A DNA stretch of 64,000 nucleotides from Amycolatopsis sp. (GTDB lineage: Bacteria; Actinomycetota; Actinomycetes; Mycobacteriales; Pseudonocardiaceae). Each line of letters begins with the position of its first letter. Position 1 is the stretch's first letter. The DNA lies in NCBI RefSeq assembly GCF_025464955.1, contig NZ_JAODNM010000079.1, positions 1-64,000 of the forward strand. The letters are read 5' to 3'. The notes below the pieces were generated by a model. It saw only the letters and a list, made by a program, of their open reading frames with translations, did not search any database and was not told where the DNA came from. Position numbers and translations under genes: made by a program. Positions 55,779-64,000 of the stretch are shown piece after piece.

Positions 55779-56677
55779 GCGATCCTCCTGTTTTGGTGTT
55801 TTCCGGGCCGTGCTGAGGGAGCACCACCGGCGGCGGAGACCTACCGACAGCACGTACACGTAGCGGTGGGCGTACCGGTTCAGCCGGACTCAGAACTCAT
55901 TCTCACCCGGCGCGGCCGCTGACGCGACGAGACTCATGCCGACGGTAGGTTCTTTCATCCGCACTGGTGAAAACCGCACGTCTCTCCCGACCCTTGGTGA
56001 ACACGGGATGAACGCGCCGGCTCTCCACCGGCGACACTCCATCGTGGTGAACTTCGACCTTTCGGATGATTCACTACTCCACAAAATCGGACAGTCCACT
56101 TGAGATCGGACGCGTCCCGCTGCCAGCTTCCTCGGCGCACAATTTACCTACGCGTCCACAATGGGCAAGTCGGGCCCGAAGACTCTCCCCGCCGGTTCAC
56201 TGCGCGTGTCCGATGTCCCGATCACCGGTCCATACTAAAGTTTTCACCAGCTCACGCCCCATGTTGACCACAGCGGAAGCGCGGCGCGGCGGGCGGTGCG
56301 GCCAAGTCGCCGCCGCCCAGGCCAAGCCGCAAAACGGCCCGTTCGCACCCGATTATCTGCCCGATACTCCCCCTGCCGAGGCGAGCCCGGCGCGCCGGGC
56401 TGTTCAAGCGAGGGCCGGGGGCGGCATGCTCACCCGGTCAACGTACTCTCCGCCGGCATCACCGTGTGGCCACCACACGTCCCCAATACCCGCCCCACCA
56501 CAAATCCCCAGGCGATCCGAACCCTTCATGCAGCCAGTGCATAGGTTCATGCAGAGCTTACGTTGATCCCGCCGGGCCGCGCCACTCCGGGTAACCCGCG
56601 GGCATTTTCTTTCAGGCCAGCTCTTCGTAGTGTTCGAATGAGCGAGAACCAGCAAAAAATGATCGGGCGAAACTGAA
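55779..56677. promoter_or_regulatory. Divergent intergenic region of the T7SS operon
   Basis: About 900 bp without a convincing gene. Open frames here (for example 56066-56566) are short and overlap antisense frames. It must hold the main promoter for the minus-strand T7SS operon and the promoter for the DUF4436 gene. Its base composition is less GC-rich than the coding parts in places (for example 56225-56245). I could not assign promoter boxes. Confidence 0.5.
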
Positions 56678-57553
56678 ATGACCACAGAAAAAAGCCGCCG
56701 AAGGACTTCACGGATCAAAGCCGTGATCGTGGCGATCGTGATCCTCCTCGCCACCGGCGGCAGCCTCACGACGTACCTCGTGGAACGAAGCCAGGGCCAG
56801 GCCCAGGTCGACCTCGGCGACAGTTCCTCGCCCGACCGCGTCGACGTCAGCGTCTTCGTGCAGAAGGTCGACGCTGCCGCACAAGAGATCACCGCGCAGG
56901 TAGAGGTTTCCCCCCAAGGATCCCTGGCCGACGAAAACGGTGATCCCCGTCAGGACCTGACCGTGTTCACCACCGGCCTCACGGGCGACACACTGCCGTT
57001 CAAGGCAGGCAAGACCCCCAGCGTGGCCACGGTGAAGGTGGCCTTGAACTCCGGGGTGATCACCGACTATCCGTTCGACAGCTACCAGGCCGACTTCGGG
57101 TTCACCGTAGAATCGCAAGGCACGACTGTTCCGATCAGCCTGTCGCTCGTCAATGCGGATTCGTTCTTCAAGCTCTCCACGAAGGACACCAAGACCGTCG
57201 CCGGCGCCGTCCTGTTCAGCGCCGGGTTCGACCGGTCGATGGGCACGTTCGCTTTCGCCTTGTTCGTGATGATCTTCATGTGGTGCCTGAGCCTGGCCGC
57301 GGTGATAGCGGCCTGGTTCGCGATCAGTGGCCGGAAGGGCCTGCTCTGGCCGTCGATGAGCTTCATGGGTGCCCTGCTGTTCGCCTTGATTCCGTTGCGC
57401 AACGCGGTTCCCGGGCAGCCTCCGGTGGGTTCGGTGGTCGACTTCGCCTCGTTCTTCATCGCCGAAGCGTTGATCTCGGTGTCCCTGATCAGCACGGTGG
57501 TAGCCGGGTTCCTCGTCGAACGCGCGAAGGACCGTGCGGACGAAGAGAGCTAG
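56678..57553 (+). CDS. DUF4436 membrane protein
   Basis: A 291-aa protein: short basic N-terminus (KSRRRTSRIK), a signal-anchor helix (about 13-33), an external beta-rich domain (50-180; YPFDSYQADFGF is characteristic) and three more membrane helices toward the end (about 195-215, 222-242, 262-282). The layout fits DUF4436, a family found widely in mycobacteria and relatives with no known function. It is divergent from the T7SS operon, but nothing ties it to secretion. Confidence 0.8.
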   Translation: MTTEKSRRRTSRIKAVIVAIVILLATGGSLTTYLVERSQGQAQVDLGDSSSPDRVDVSVFVQKVDAAAQEITAQVEVSPQGSLADENGDPRQDLTVFTTGLTGDTLPFKAGKTPSVATVKVALNSGVITDYPFDSYQADFGFTVESQGTTVPISLSLVNADSFFKLSTKDTKTVAGAVLFSAGFDRSMGTFAFALFVMIFMWCLSLAAVIAAWFAISGRKGLLWPSMSFMGALLFALIPLRNAVPGQPPVGSVVDFASFFIAEALISVSLISTVVAGFLVERAKDRADEES

Positions 57554-57703
57554 CGTCGCGCACCAGGCCACCGATCGGCCCACGCCGAAAGTCGGGAATC
57601 CGAGGCAGTTCCACAAAAGGTGAACTCGCGCGGCAGGCACGTCGTGTCTGTGGCTAGACCCTGGCTCACCGGGCCGCGGCGTTCACGGAACGGACTCACG
57701 ACC

Positions 57704-58561
57704 ATGACCGCTTCCCTTCCCGTCCGTCGTCGGAAAAGGACCGCCTCGGTGATCCTCGGCGCGCTCGTCCTCGGCGCGCTCGAGCTCACCGGTGCTTCCG
57801 GCGCCGGCGCGGCAACCCTGACGTCGACCAGTTGCCCGTCCGGCAACTGCAGCCCGGTGAGCACGCTGTCCGCCGACTCCTTCGGGGTTACGTTGGACGG
57901 TCAGGGCAGCGCATACGTGAGTTCGGCGACCGGCACCTTGCGCAAGGTGCCGGTCGCCACCGGGGTGTCCACCACCGTTGTCGCCGGCCTCGGCAACCTG
58001 CGCGGAGTCACCACCGACGGCACCGGCACCGTCTGGACCACCGACTACGACGGCAACGTCCAGCAGATCACCGCGTCCACCGGAGCCCACAGGGTGATCG
58101 CCTCCGGCCTCGGCGCGCTCCTCGGCGCCACCTACAGCGGAGGCCGGTTGTTCGTGGGGGGCAACGACGGCAGGTTGTGGCAGGTGGCCGACGGCAATCC
58201 GCCGAAGCTGCTGGCCCAGGACCTCGGTGTCGTGCTGAGCCTCTCCGGCGACGGCGCAGGGCACGTCTACGTCAGCAGCCTGAGCGCGATCTTCCAGGTC
58301 ACCATCGCGACCGGGCACACCACGACCCTCGAAGCCGGGGTGTACGAACCCAACAGCGTCCAGGCCCGCGGTGGCCAGGTCTACTTCGTCAGCGGTGGCG
58401 GGCAGCTGTCCCGCCTCGACCCGTCGACCGGCTCCGACGTGCTGCTGACCGAGTTCACCCGAAGCGACATCAGCAACTTCGCCCTGGACAGCGCCGGAAC
58501 CGCGTACCTGGTCGACAGCAACCCCAGCGAGCTGTGGAAGCTCACCGGCGTCATCCACTGA
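57704..58561 (+). CDS. Secreted beta-propeller protein
   Basis: A 285-aa exported protein. Signal peptide about 1-36 (RRRKRTASVILGALVLGALE, then AGA). The mature part shows five to six repeated blades of NHL/SMP-30-like character (for example GVTTDGTGTVWTTDYDGNVQQIT and FALDSAGTAYLVDSN). The function is unknown; such propellers may bind ligands or act as lactonase-like enzymes. ATG 57704 was chosen as it starts directly before the basic n-region; an upstream in-frame start at 57620 would add a non-signal-like extension. Confidence 0.7.
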   Translation: MTASLPVRRRKRTASVILGALVLGALELTGASGAGAATLTSTSCPSGNCSPVSTLSADSFGVTLDGQGSAYVSSATGTLRKVPVATGVSTTVVAGLGNLRGVTTDGTGTVWTTDYDGNVQQITASTGAHRVIASGLGALLGATYSGGRLFVGGNDGRLWQVADGNPPKLLAQDLGVVLSLSGDGAGHVYVSSLSAIFQVTIATGHTTTLEAGVYEPNSVQARGGQVYFVSGGGQLSRLDPSTGSDVLLTEFTRSDISNFALDSAGTAYLVDSNPSELWKLTGVIH

Positions 58562-58618
58562 GCCCTGCTCTCGCAACGTCGGGACGCGACCGTCCCATCG
58601 TTTCGCTACGATCACCCC

Positions 58619-59242
58619 ATGGCGGACGAGACGCGGACCTCGCGCAAGACCGGCCGTCCACCGGTCGGCGCGGCGGTCCTCCAGGAAGACGTCACCGCGG
58701 CGATCAAGGACGCGGTGTTCGACGAGCTGGCGCGGACGGGCTACGGCAGACTCTCGATCGAAGCCGTAGCCAAGCGCGCCGGGGTCGGCAAGACCGCGGT
58801 GTACCGGCGGTGGCCGGACAAGCAGGCGATGGTCGTGGCGGTCCTGTCCGAGGTGGCGATCGCCGCGATCGACGTGCCCGACACCCGGAGCCTGCGCTCG
58901 GACGTGCGGGCGTACCTGGTCAACGCGGGTGCGGCGCTGGAACACCCGCTGGCGTCGAAGATCATCCCGGACTTGTTGGCCGAAACCGCGCGTAACAGCG
59001 ACCTCGGCATCGCCCTGATGACGTCGGTCCGCGACCCCCGCCGCGAGAAAGCCGCGCTGCTGCTGCGTCGCGCAGTGGAGCGCGGTGAGCTCCCGGCCGG
59101 CCACGACCTGGAACTGAACCTCGATTTCCTGGCCGGTCCGCTCTACTGGCGCCTGACCGTGCTGCGCTCGCCGCGAGACGACAGCTACTTCGACCGCCTG
59201 ACCGACAAAATCGTCGCCGCGATGACAGAGGCCGGCTCGTGA
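58619..59242 (+). CDS. TetR-family transcriptional regulator
   Basis: A 207-aa regulator with the TetR helix-turn-helix at about 25-65 (DELARTGYGRLSIEAVAKRAG then GKTAVYRRWPDK). The C-terminal part resembles the TetR_C_11/16 kind (ELNLDFLAGPLYWRL). It lies 57 bp after the propeller gene, is the last plus-strand gene here and ends in a hairpin shared with the convergent acyltransferase. Targets are unknown. Confidence 0.85.
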   Translation: MADETRTSRKTGRPPVGAAVLQEDVTAAIKDAVFDELARTGYGRLSIEAVAKRAGVGKTAVYRRWPDKQAMVVAVLSEVAIAAIDVPDTRSLRSDVRAYLVNAGAALEHPLASKIIPDLLAETARNSDLGIALMTSVRDPRREKAALLLRRAVERGELPAGHDLELNLDFLAGPLYWRLTVLRSPRDDSYFDRLTDKIVAAMTEAGS

Positions 59243-59292
59243 GTGTTGCGGCCGGTTCTAACCAGGTTCTAACCGGCCGGAACACTCACGAG
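59236..59292. terminator. Bidirectional hairpin terminator
   Basis: Long arms (59236-59257 and 59271-59292), outer CTCGTGAGTGTT/AACACTCACGAG and inner GGCCGGTT/AACCGGCC, with a small internal mismatch. It sits between the convergent TetR and acyltransferase genes and overlaps the TetR stop, so it probably serves both. Confidence 0.8.
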
Positions 59293-59294
59293 TC

Positions 59295-60437
59295 CTAGAC
59301 GCGGACCTCGATACGAGGCTCGGCGAGGACCTTCGCCGCGGGTTTCGGTGTAGGCAGGAACCGGCGCAGGCGCTGGGTCGGCTTCTCGATGAAGTTCCAG
59401 GAAAAGAGCCCGCACGCGTACGCCGCGGGCACCGCGCATAACATCAGCAGCCATTGGTTGCGGACGCCGGCATAGATGATCATCTGCTGTACCGGGAACC
59501 CCCAGATGTACAGCCCGTAGCTGCCGACCACCCAGCGGTCGGTGCCTTCCAGCCGCTTCGGCCAATGATGGGCCAGCACGATCGCCCCGTACGACGCCGA
59601 CGCGGCGAGCAGATAGCGGTCCAACGGCGTCTGGTGCAACACCAGCCAGGCAGCGAAGAGAATCAGCGCCGGTATCGGCAAGAAGCGGATCCGGTCGCGG
59701 AAGGTCCGCAGGATCACTCCGATGGCGAACGGCACCATGAACGCGACCAGCGAGCCGGTCGGGACGTGCGCCAGCGCGCCCGCGTTCCCCTGGTAGCCGA
59801 AGGTGGCCTGCATGAAACCGTCCGCGACGACCAGTGCGGCGAACAGTGGCAGAAGCACCCACCGGGACACCCCGAGCGCGATCACCACGCCGACGGCCAG
59901 CACGATCCCGTAGCCGACCATCTCCATCGGCAGAGTCCAGATGGCCCCGTTCACCGACCACGGGTACGGGTTGCCGAAGAACACGCCCGGCAGGATGTGC
60001 TCGGTCAGGAACAGCACGGTGTTGCCGACGAGATAACGCCAGGTCTGCAGGCCCGACCAGTAGTCGCCGGCGGACCAGGAGGTGAACACCGGTCCGATCA
60101 CGAACACCGACACCAGGAGCACGAACACCAGCGGCGGCAGGATCCGCAGCAGCCGCCGCGCGCTGAACCGCCACCAGCTCGGGTCGCGCAGCCAGCTGTC
60201 CTGGATCTGGAACCCGCTCATCGCGAAGAACCCCATCAGCGCGACGTAGCCCGGCGAAGCGTGCCACGCGGCCGGGAAGATCGTGAGGCGCTCCGGGTGC
60301 ACCAGCGGTGAGCTGTGGTCGACGACCACGGTGATGGCACCGATCATCCGCAGCCAGGCGAACCCCAGGTTGGGATCGGCGTGCTGCTTCGGGCCGGGGC
60401 CGTCAAGCCCGCCGTCAAGACGTCCTCGGGAAGCCAC
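59295..60437 (-). CDS. Acyltransferase family 3 membrane protein (OafA-like)
   Basis: A 380-aa integral membrane protein with about ten helices. Near the start ITVVVDHSSPL carries the conserved His of acyltransferase-3 enzymes, followed by GFFAMSGFQI and the RFSARRLLRILPPL block; SVNGAIWTLPMEM is the conserved second motif; the end reads FSWNFIEKPTQRL. These enzymes move acyl groups onto sugars or lipids outside the membrane. GTG 60437 follows AAGG at 7 nt and drops 42 residues of atypical lead present in the longer frame to 60563. Confidence 0.88.
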   Translation of the reverse strand: MASRGRLDGGLDGPGPKQHADPNLGFAWLRMIGAITVVVDHSSPLVHPERLTIFPAAWHASPGYVALMGFFAMSGFQIQDSWLRDPSWWRFSARRLLRILPPLVFVLLVSVFVIGPVFTSWSAGDYWSGLQTWRYLVGNTVLFLTEHILPGVFFGNPYPWSVNGAIWTLPMEMVGYGIVLAVGVVIALGVSRWVLLPLFAALVVADGFMQATFGYQGNAGALAHVPTGSLVAFMVPFAIGVILRTFRDRIRFLPIPALILFAAWLVLHQTPLDRYLLAASASYGAIVLAHHWPKRLEGTDRWVVGSYGLYIWGFPVQQMIIYAGVRNQWLLMLCAVPAAYACGLFSWNFIEKPTQRLRRFLPTPKPAAKVLAEPRIEVRV

Positions 60438-60619
60438 TCGATGACCTTCTTCGCGCGGAGGTTTCTTTCCCACCAAGAGCACTCTGGCAGATGTCCCTCG
60501 GGAAGGCGCCACCGGCCCGAATTGCGGCTCAAGGCCGACTGAACGCGGCACGACCTCGAGCACGAGGACATGGGGATGCTGGGGAACTTCCAGGTGCAGT
60601 AATGCTCGTGTAGTAACGC

Positions 60620-61249
60620 CTATTCGGGCTTTCGGGCAACGAGGTAGAGCTGAACTTCAGGCCGGACGTCGGAATGGGCGGACACGTAGTCCACCTGTTC
60701 CCAGTAGACGATCTCCAACCCGGCGGCCTCGAACCGCTTGACGAACACCTCGGCCGGGTAGCTGCTCGAACGGATGGGGTGCCCCAGGAAGACGAAGTCG
60801 ACCTCGCTGACGTCAGCGGGAACCGTGCCCAGTACGACGTACCCGCCTGGTGCGAGCCAGGCGGGGATGCGGTCGAGCACGGCGTCCACTTCGGCGCGAG
60901 TCATCTGCATCAGCGAAAAGAACGTCATGACCACGTCCCAGCTACCTGCCGGGTAGGACACCGTGCGCAGGTCGGCGAGTTCGAACCGCGCCGCGGGGAC
61001 CTGGGCCCGCGCGATCTCCACCATGTTCGCCGAGACGTCGCAGCCGGTCACGTCGTGTCCAGCGGCCGCGACGGTCTCCGCGACGGGACGCCCGGTTCCG
61101 CTACCGAGGTCGAGCACCTTGGCGCGCCCGGCCAGCCGGGAAACCAGCCAGTCGAGCACGGCGTGCTGACCTGGCTGGTTGGGGAAAGCGGCTTCGTAGT
61201 CCTTGCCGAGCGCGTCGAAGACCTCGGCGGGCGTTTCGGGACGAGTCAT
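60620..61249 (-). CDS. Class I SAM-dependent methyltransferase
   Basis: A 209-aa enzyme of the Methyltransf_11/25 type: motif I VLDLGSGTGRPVAE (about 46-59), GCDVSANMVEIARAQ, ADLRTVSYPAGSWDVV, and WLAPGGYVVLGTV. The substrate cannot be told. Start ATG 61249 gives the normal family length; upstream in-frame codons to 61558 run into the opposite promoter region. It is divergent from the CoA-transferase genes. Confidence 0.85.
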   Translation of the reverse strand: MTRPETPAEVFDALGKDYEAAFPNQPGQHAVLDWLVSRLAGRAKVLDLGSGTGRPVAETVAAAGHDVTGCDVSANMVEIARAQVPAARFELADLRTVSYPAGSWDVVMTFFSLMQMTRAEVDAVLDRIPAWLAPGGYVVLGTVPADVSEVDFVFLGHPIRSSSYPAEVFVKRFEAAGLEIVYWEQVDYVSAHSDVRPEVQLYLVARKPE

Positions 61250-61550
61250 CCCCCGACCCTGCCAGAAATGCGACTCGTCGGTCGTAGGCGTGGGTCGTTG
61301 CCACCGCAACTCGCCGTCGAGTTGCGATGCTTGAATGCTCAACGAGGGCACTTTTGTCCCCAAGTGCCCTGCCTTGGTACTTAGCGAGGGGCAGGTCGCG
61401 GCGTGTGTTCCGTGCCACGTTCCGCCTCCCTCGCCCGGGTGAACGAGGGTTAACTGACGGGTGCCCACCGAGCGGGAATACTGAGCTTCGACACACCCGC
61501 TTCGCCACCACCCGGACACCGGGCGCCGCCCACAGCACCGAAGGATCTGA
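61250..61550. other. Divergent spacer with two tandem hairpins
   Basis: This 301-bp region between the methyltransferase and CoA-transferase genes contains no gene. Two hairpins stand side by side: 61305-61326 (perfect 9-bp arms CGCAACTCG/CGAGTTGCG, loop of 4) and 61346-61369 (GGGCACTT/AAGTGCCC, loop of 8). The first is the perfect form of the repeat seen degenerate at 13752 and 13904. Confidence 0.65.
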
Positions 61551-62293
61551 ATGGACAAGGTCTACGGGACCGCGGACCAAGCAGTAGCCGACATCGTCGA
61601 CGGCTCGTCACTGGCCGTCGGCGGCTTCGGACTTTGCGGGATCCCCGAAATACTCATCGACGCACTGCTCGCGCAAGGTGCCACCGACCTCGAGACGGTG
61701 AGCAACAACTGCGGCACCGACGGCCTCGGCCTCGGCGTCCTGCTCGCGAACAAGCGGATCCGCCGCACGATCGGCTCTTACGTCGGGGAGAACAAGGAGT
61801 TCGCGCGCCAGTACCTCGCCGGCGAGCTCGAGGTCGAGCTCACCCCGCAGGGCACCCTGGCCGAGCGCATGCGCGCCGGCGGCGCGGGCATCCCGGCGTT
61901 CTACACCCCCGCCGGGGTCGGCACCCAGGTCGCCGACGGCGGCCTCCCGTGGCGCTACGACGGCGACGGCGGTATCGCGGTGGCCAGCCCGCCGAAGGAA
62001 ACCCGGGAGTTCGACGGCGTCACCTACGTGCTGGAGCACGCGATCCGCACGGACTACGCGCTCGTCCACGCCTGGAAGGGCGACCGGCACGGCAACCTCG
62101 TCTACCGGCACTCCGCGGGGAACTTCAACCCGGTGGCGGCGAGCGCCGGGCGGATCACCATCGCCCAGGTCGAAATCCTGGTGGAGGCCGGCGAGATCGA
62201 CCCCGCCCAGGTGCACACCCCCGGCATCATGGTGCAGCGCGTGGTCCACGTGCCCGACGCCCTGAAGCGGATCGAGAAGAGGACGGTACGGGC

Positions 62294-62297
<4 letters not shown>
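61551..62297 (+). CDS. scoA: Succinyl-CoA:3-ketoacid CoA-transferase subunit A
   Basis: A 248-aa protein of CoA-transferase family I, alpha chain. The glycine loop [16 protein letters not shown] (about 23-38), SNNCGTDG and the [26 protein letters not shown] region are as in ScoA/PcaI. With subunit B it moves CoA from succinyl-CoA to a 3-oxoacid such as acetoacetate, in ketone body or branched-acid breakdown. Its stop overlaps the scoB start by ATGA. The oxoadipate enzyme (PcaI) is the main alternative. Confidence 0.88.
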
Positions 62298-62920
<623 letters not shown>

Positions 62921-62930
62921 CCACCCTGCC

Positions 62931-62981
62931 GACTCGAGGGACCCCTGGTACGAATCATTCGTACCAGGGGTCCCCCGAGTC
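62931..62981. terminator. Hairpin terminator after scoB
   Basis: A near-perfect palindrome with about 18-bp inner arms (GGGACCCCTGGTACGAAT and complement) around a single-base loop, extended outward by GACTCG/CGAGTC. It begins 11 nt after the scoB stop. Confidence 0.8.
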
Positions 62982-63132
62982 GGATCTGATGTCAGGACCA
63001 TGCATGCATGCAGCGCATAGTTGATCTGCGAAGTATGCATCGAGCGCGGGGAATCGGAGGGTGCGGGGCGGTGCTGGACAGAGCGAGAGGGCCCGCTCGG
63101 GTCCACGTCTCGGACTGGAAGGAACACCGGCT

Positions 63133-64000
63133 ATGAGCACCGAGGACACGCTCCCCCGCTACACCGAGTTCGTCGACCGGCTGGTGTCCGCCCTTGGCGG
63201 CGCCGCGGCCGTTTCCGCCGCCGCCACGGAAACAACCGTCGCGGACGGATGGCGCCACCACCCGGGTTGGGGCACGCTGCCGAGCGAACCCGAGTCCAGT
63301 GCCGAATTCAGCTACACCTTGCGCCAGGACACCGTAGCCCCGCGCTACCGGCTCGCGCTGAAGGCCAAGACGCACCTCGTCCCGGCGCAGCTGGACTACG
63401 TCGAGACCGGCAACGGCAGCCGCGGCCACGTCGACGGCGTCGACTTCATGTTCGACACGCGCCCGGTGAACACGCCCATCGCGTCGTGGCGGGTCGCCAC
63501 CCGCCAGCGCCACAACGACCTCATCTCCCCGCTGCGCATCGCCCGCAAGCTGCTCGCCCCGGAAGCGGACGTGTCGGTCGACGACGCCGTCCTCACCCTG
63601 CGCGAGGTCGGCCGCCCGCCGCTGCGGATCACGCTCGACCCGGCGACCGGTCTACCGGCCACTTTCGCGGTCACCGAAGAACATTCGCCGCTCGGCGACG
63701 TGCTCGTCGAGGTGTGGTTCGGCGACTACCGCGAGGCCGGGGTGTTGACGCTGCCCCATCACGTGACCATCACCATCGACGGCGTCACCGTGCACGACGA
63801 GGTGCGCAGTTCGATCGAGATCAGCGACCGGGCTGACGACGGCGAATTCGCCGTAGCCGAGTCGGCGGTGCAGGACGGTTCAGCCGGACAAGTCGCCTAT
63901 GCGCACTACTCGACCGAATGGATCATGACCTACGTACTCGCGGGCGTGCGCTTCTACTTCGACCTGCAGGTCGCGCCGGTCACCCCCGAGGCGGTGGACC
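63133..64000 (+). CDS. N-terminal part of an unassigned protein, possibly MBL-fold hydrolase (cut by window end)
   Basis: An open frame of 289 codons from ATG 63133 (GGAAGGA box) to the window end with no stop. The sequence is soluble and beta-rich (FMFDTRPVNTPIASWRVATRQRH, EVWFGDYREAGVLTLPHHVTI) and ends in LQVAPVTPEAVD, a phrase that in my memory precedes metallo-beta-lactamase domains in long hydrolases of this kind. No HxHxDH is reached, so this is only a suggestion. Separated from scoB by a terminator, so independently transcribed; the spacer carries a TGCATGCATGCA run. Confidence 0.55.
   Translation, partial: MSTEDTLPRYTEFVDRLVSALGGAAAVSAAATETTVADGWRHHPGWGTLPSEPESSAEFSYTLRQDTVAPRYRLALKAKTHLVPAQLDYVETGNGSRGHVDGVDFMFDTRPVNTPIASWRVATRQRHNDLISPLRIARKLLAPEADVSVDDAVLTLREVGRPPLRITLDPATGLPATFAVTEEHSPLGDVLVEVWFGDYREAGVLTLPHHVTITIDGVTVHDEVRSSIEISDRADDGEFAVAESAVQDGSAGQVAYAHYSTEWIMTYVLAGVRFYFDLQVAPVTPEAVD

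Noticed and set aside
56066..56566. Open frame of 166 residues upstream of the T7SS operon
   Set aside because: Biased composition (Pro/Arg/Ser), no ribosome site and overlapping antisense frames; treated as non-coding.

Overview
The window is high-GC actinobacterial DNA. Gene content points to a Pseudonocardiaceae-type organism, probably Amycolatopsis or a close relative: a type VII (ESX-like) secretion locus, DUF222/HNH endonucleases, DUF4436, a PASTA-less Ser/Thr kinase, and many short perfect hairpins scattered between genes. The genus is an inference from style of sequence, not from a marker gene.

Left arm (1-14.0 kb): an inverted repeat of about 508 bp (1-508 and 12200-12707) carries the 5' end of a DUF222/HNH gene plus a 59-bp perfect hairpin. 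Between the two copies lie a copper/cupredoxin cluster (two plastocyanin-like proteins, YceI, CopD, a Pro-rich exported protein, divergent CopC), a membrane Ser/Thr kinase, a transmembrane ferric-reductase-like flavoprotein with a covalent-FMN partner, a TetR / SnoaL-like / DUF3237 cassette with a clear palindromic operator, and a cytochrome P450 remnant abutting an IS5-type insertion sequence.

Centre (14.0-55.8 kb): one long minus-strand type VII secretion operon, apparently about 41.7 kb. In order of transcription: two WXG100 proteins, a strong hairpin (possible attenuator), a 175-aa helical protein with a YxxxD signal, an 1170-aa WXG/PPE-like Pro-Gly-rich protein, EccC (three ATPase domains), EccD, a 90-aa 'mini-EccB' that stops just after the membrane helix, an 893-aa unassigned protein, a beta-helix/EccA AAA fusion, a YbaB/EspL-like protein, a 214-aa secreted-type protein, a 7708-aa giant multidomain protein, and an overlapping 180-aa partner. 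The giant has a WXG100/CpnT-like head, a long Ser/Thr/Asn/Pro spacer, three HExxH zincin modules, an HD-like module, a beta-rich repeat tract, a coiled coil, two 'lonely Cys' caspase/CPD-like modules and a C-terminal ADP-ribosyltransferase-like module. No EccE, no mycosin and no full EccB are present in the window. I infer a secretion machine built around delivery of a giant polymorphic toxin or effector.

Right arm (55.8-64.0 kb): ordinary chromosomal genes: a DUF4436 membrane protein, a secreted beta-propeller, a TetR regulator, an acyltransferase-3 membrane enzyme, a SAM methyltransferase, both subunits of a succinyl-CoA:3-ketoacid CoA-transferase, and the start of a protein cut by the window end. 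Strong hairpin terminators separate the convergent or terminal genes.
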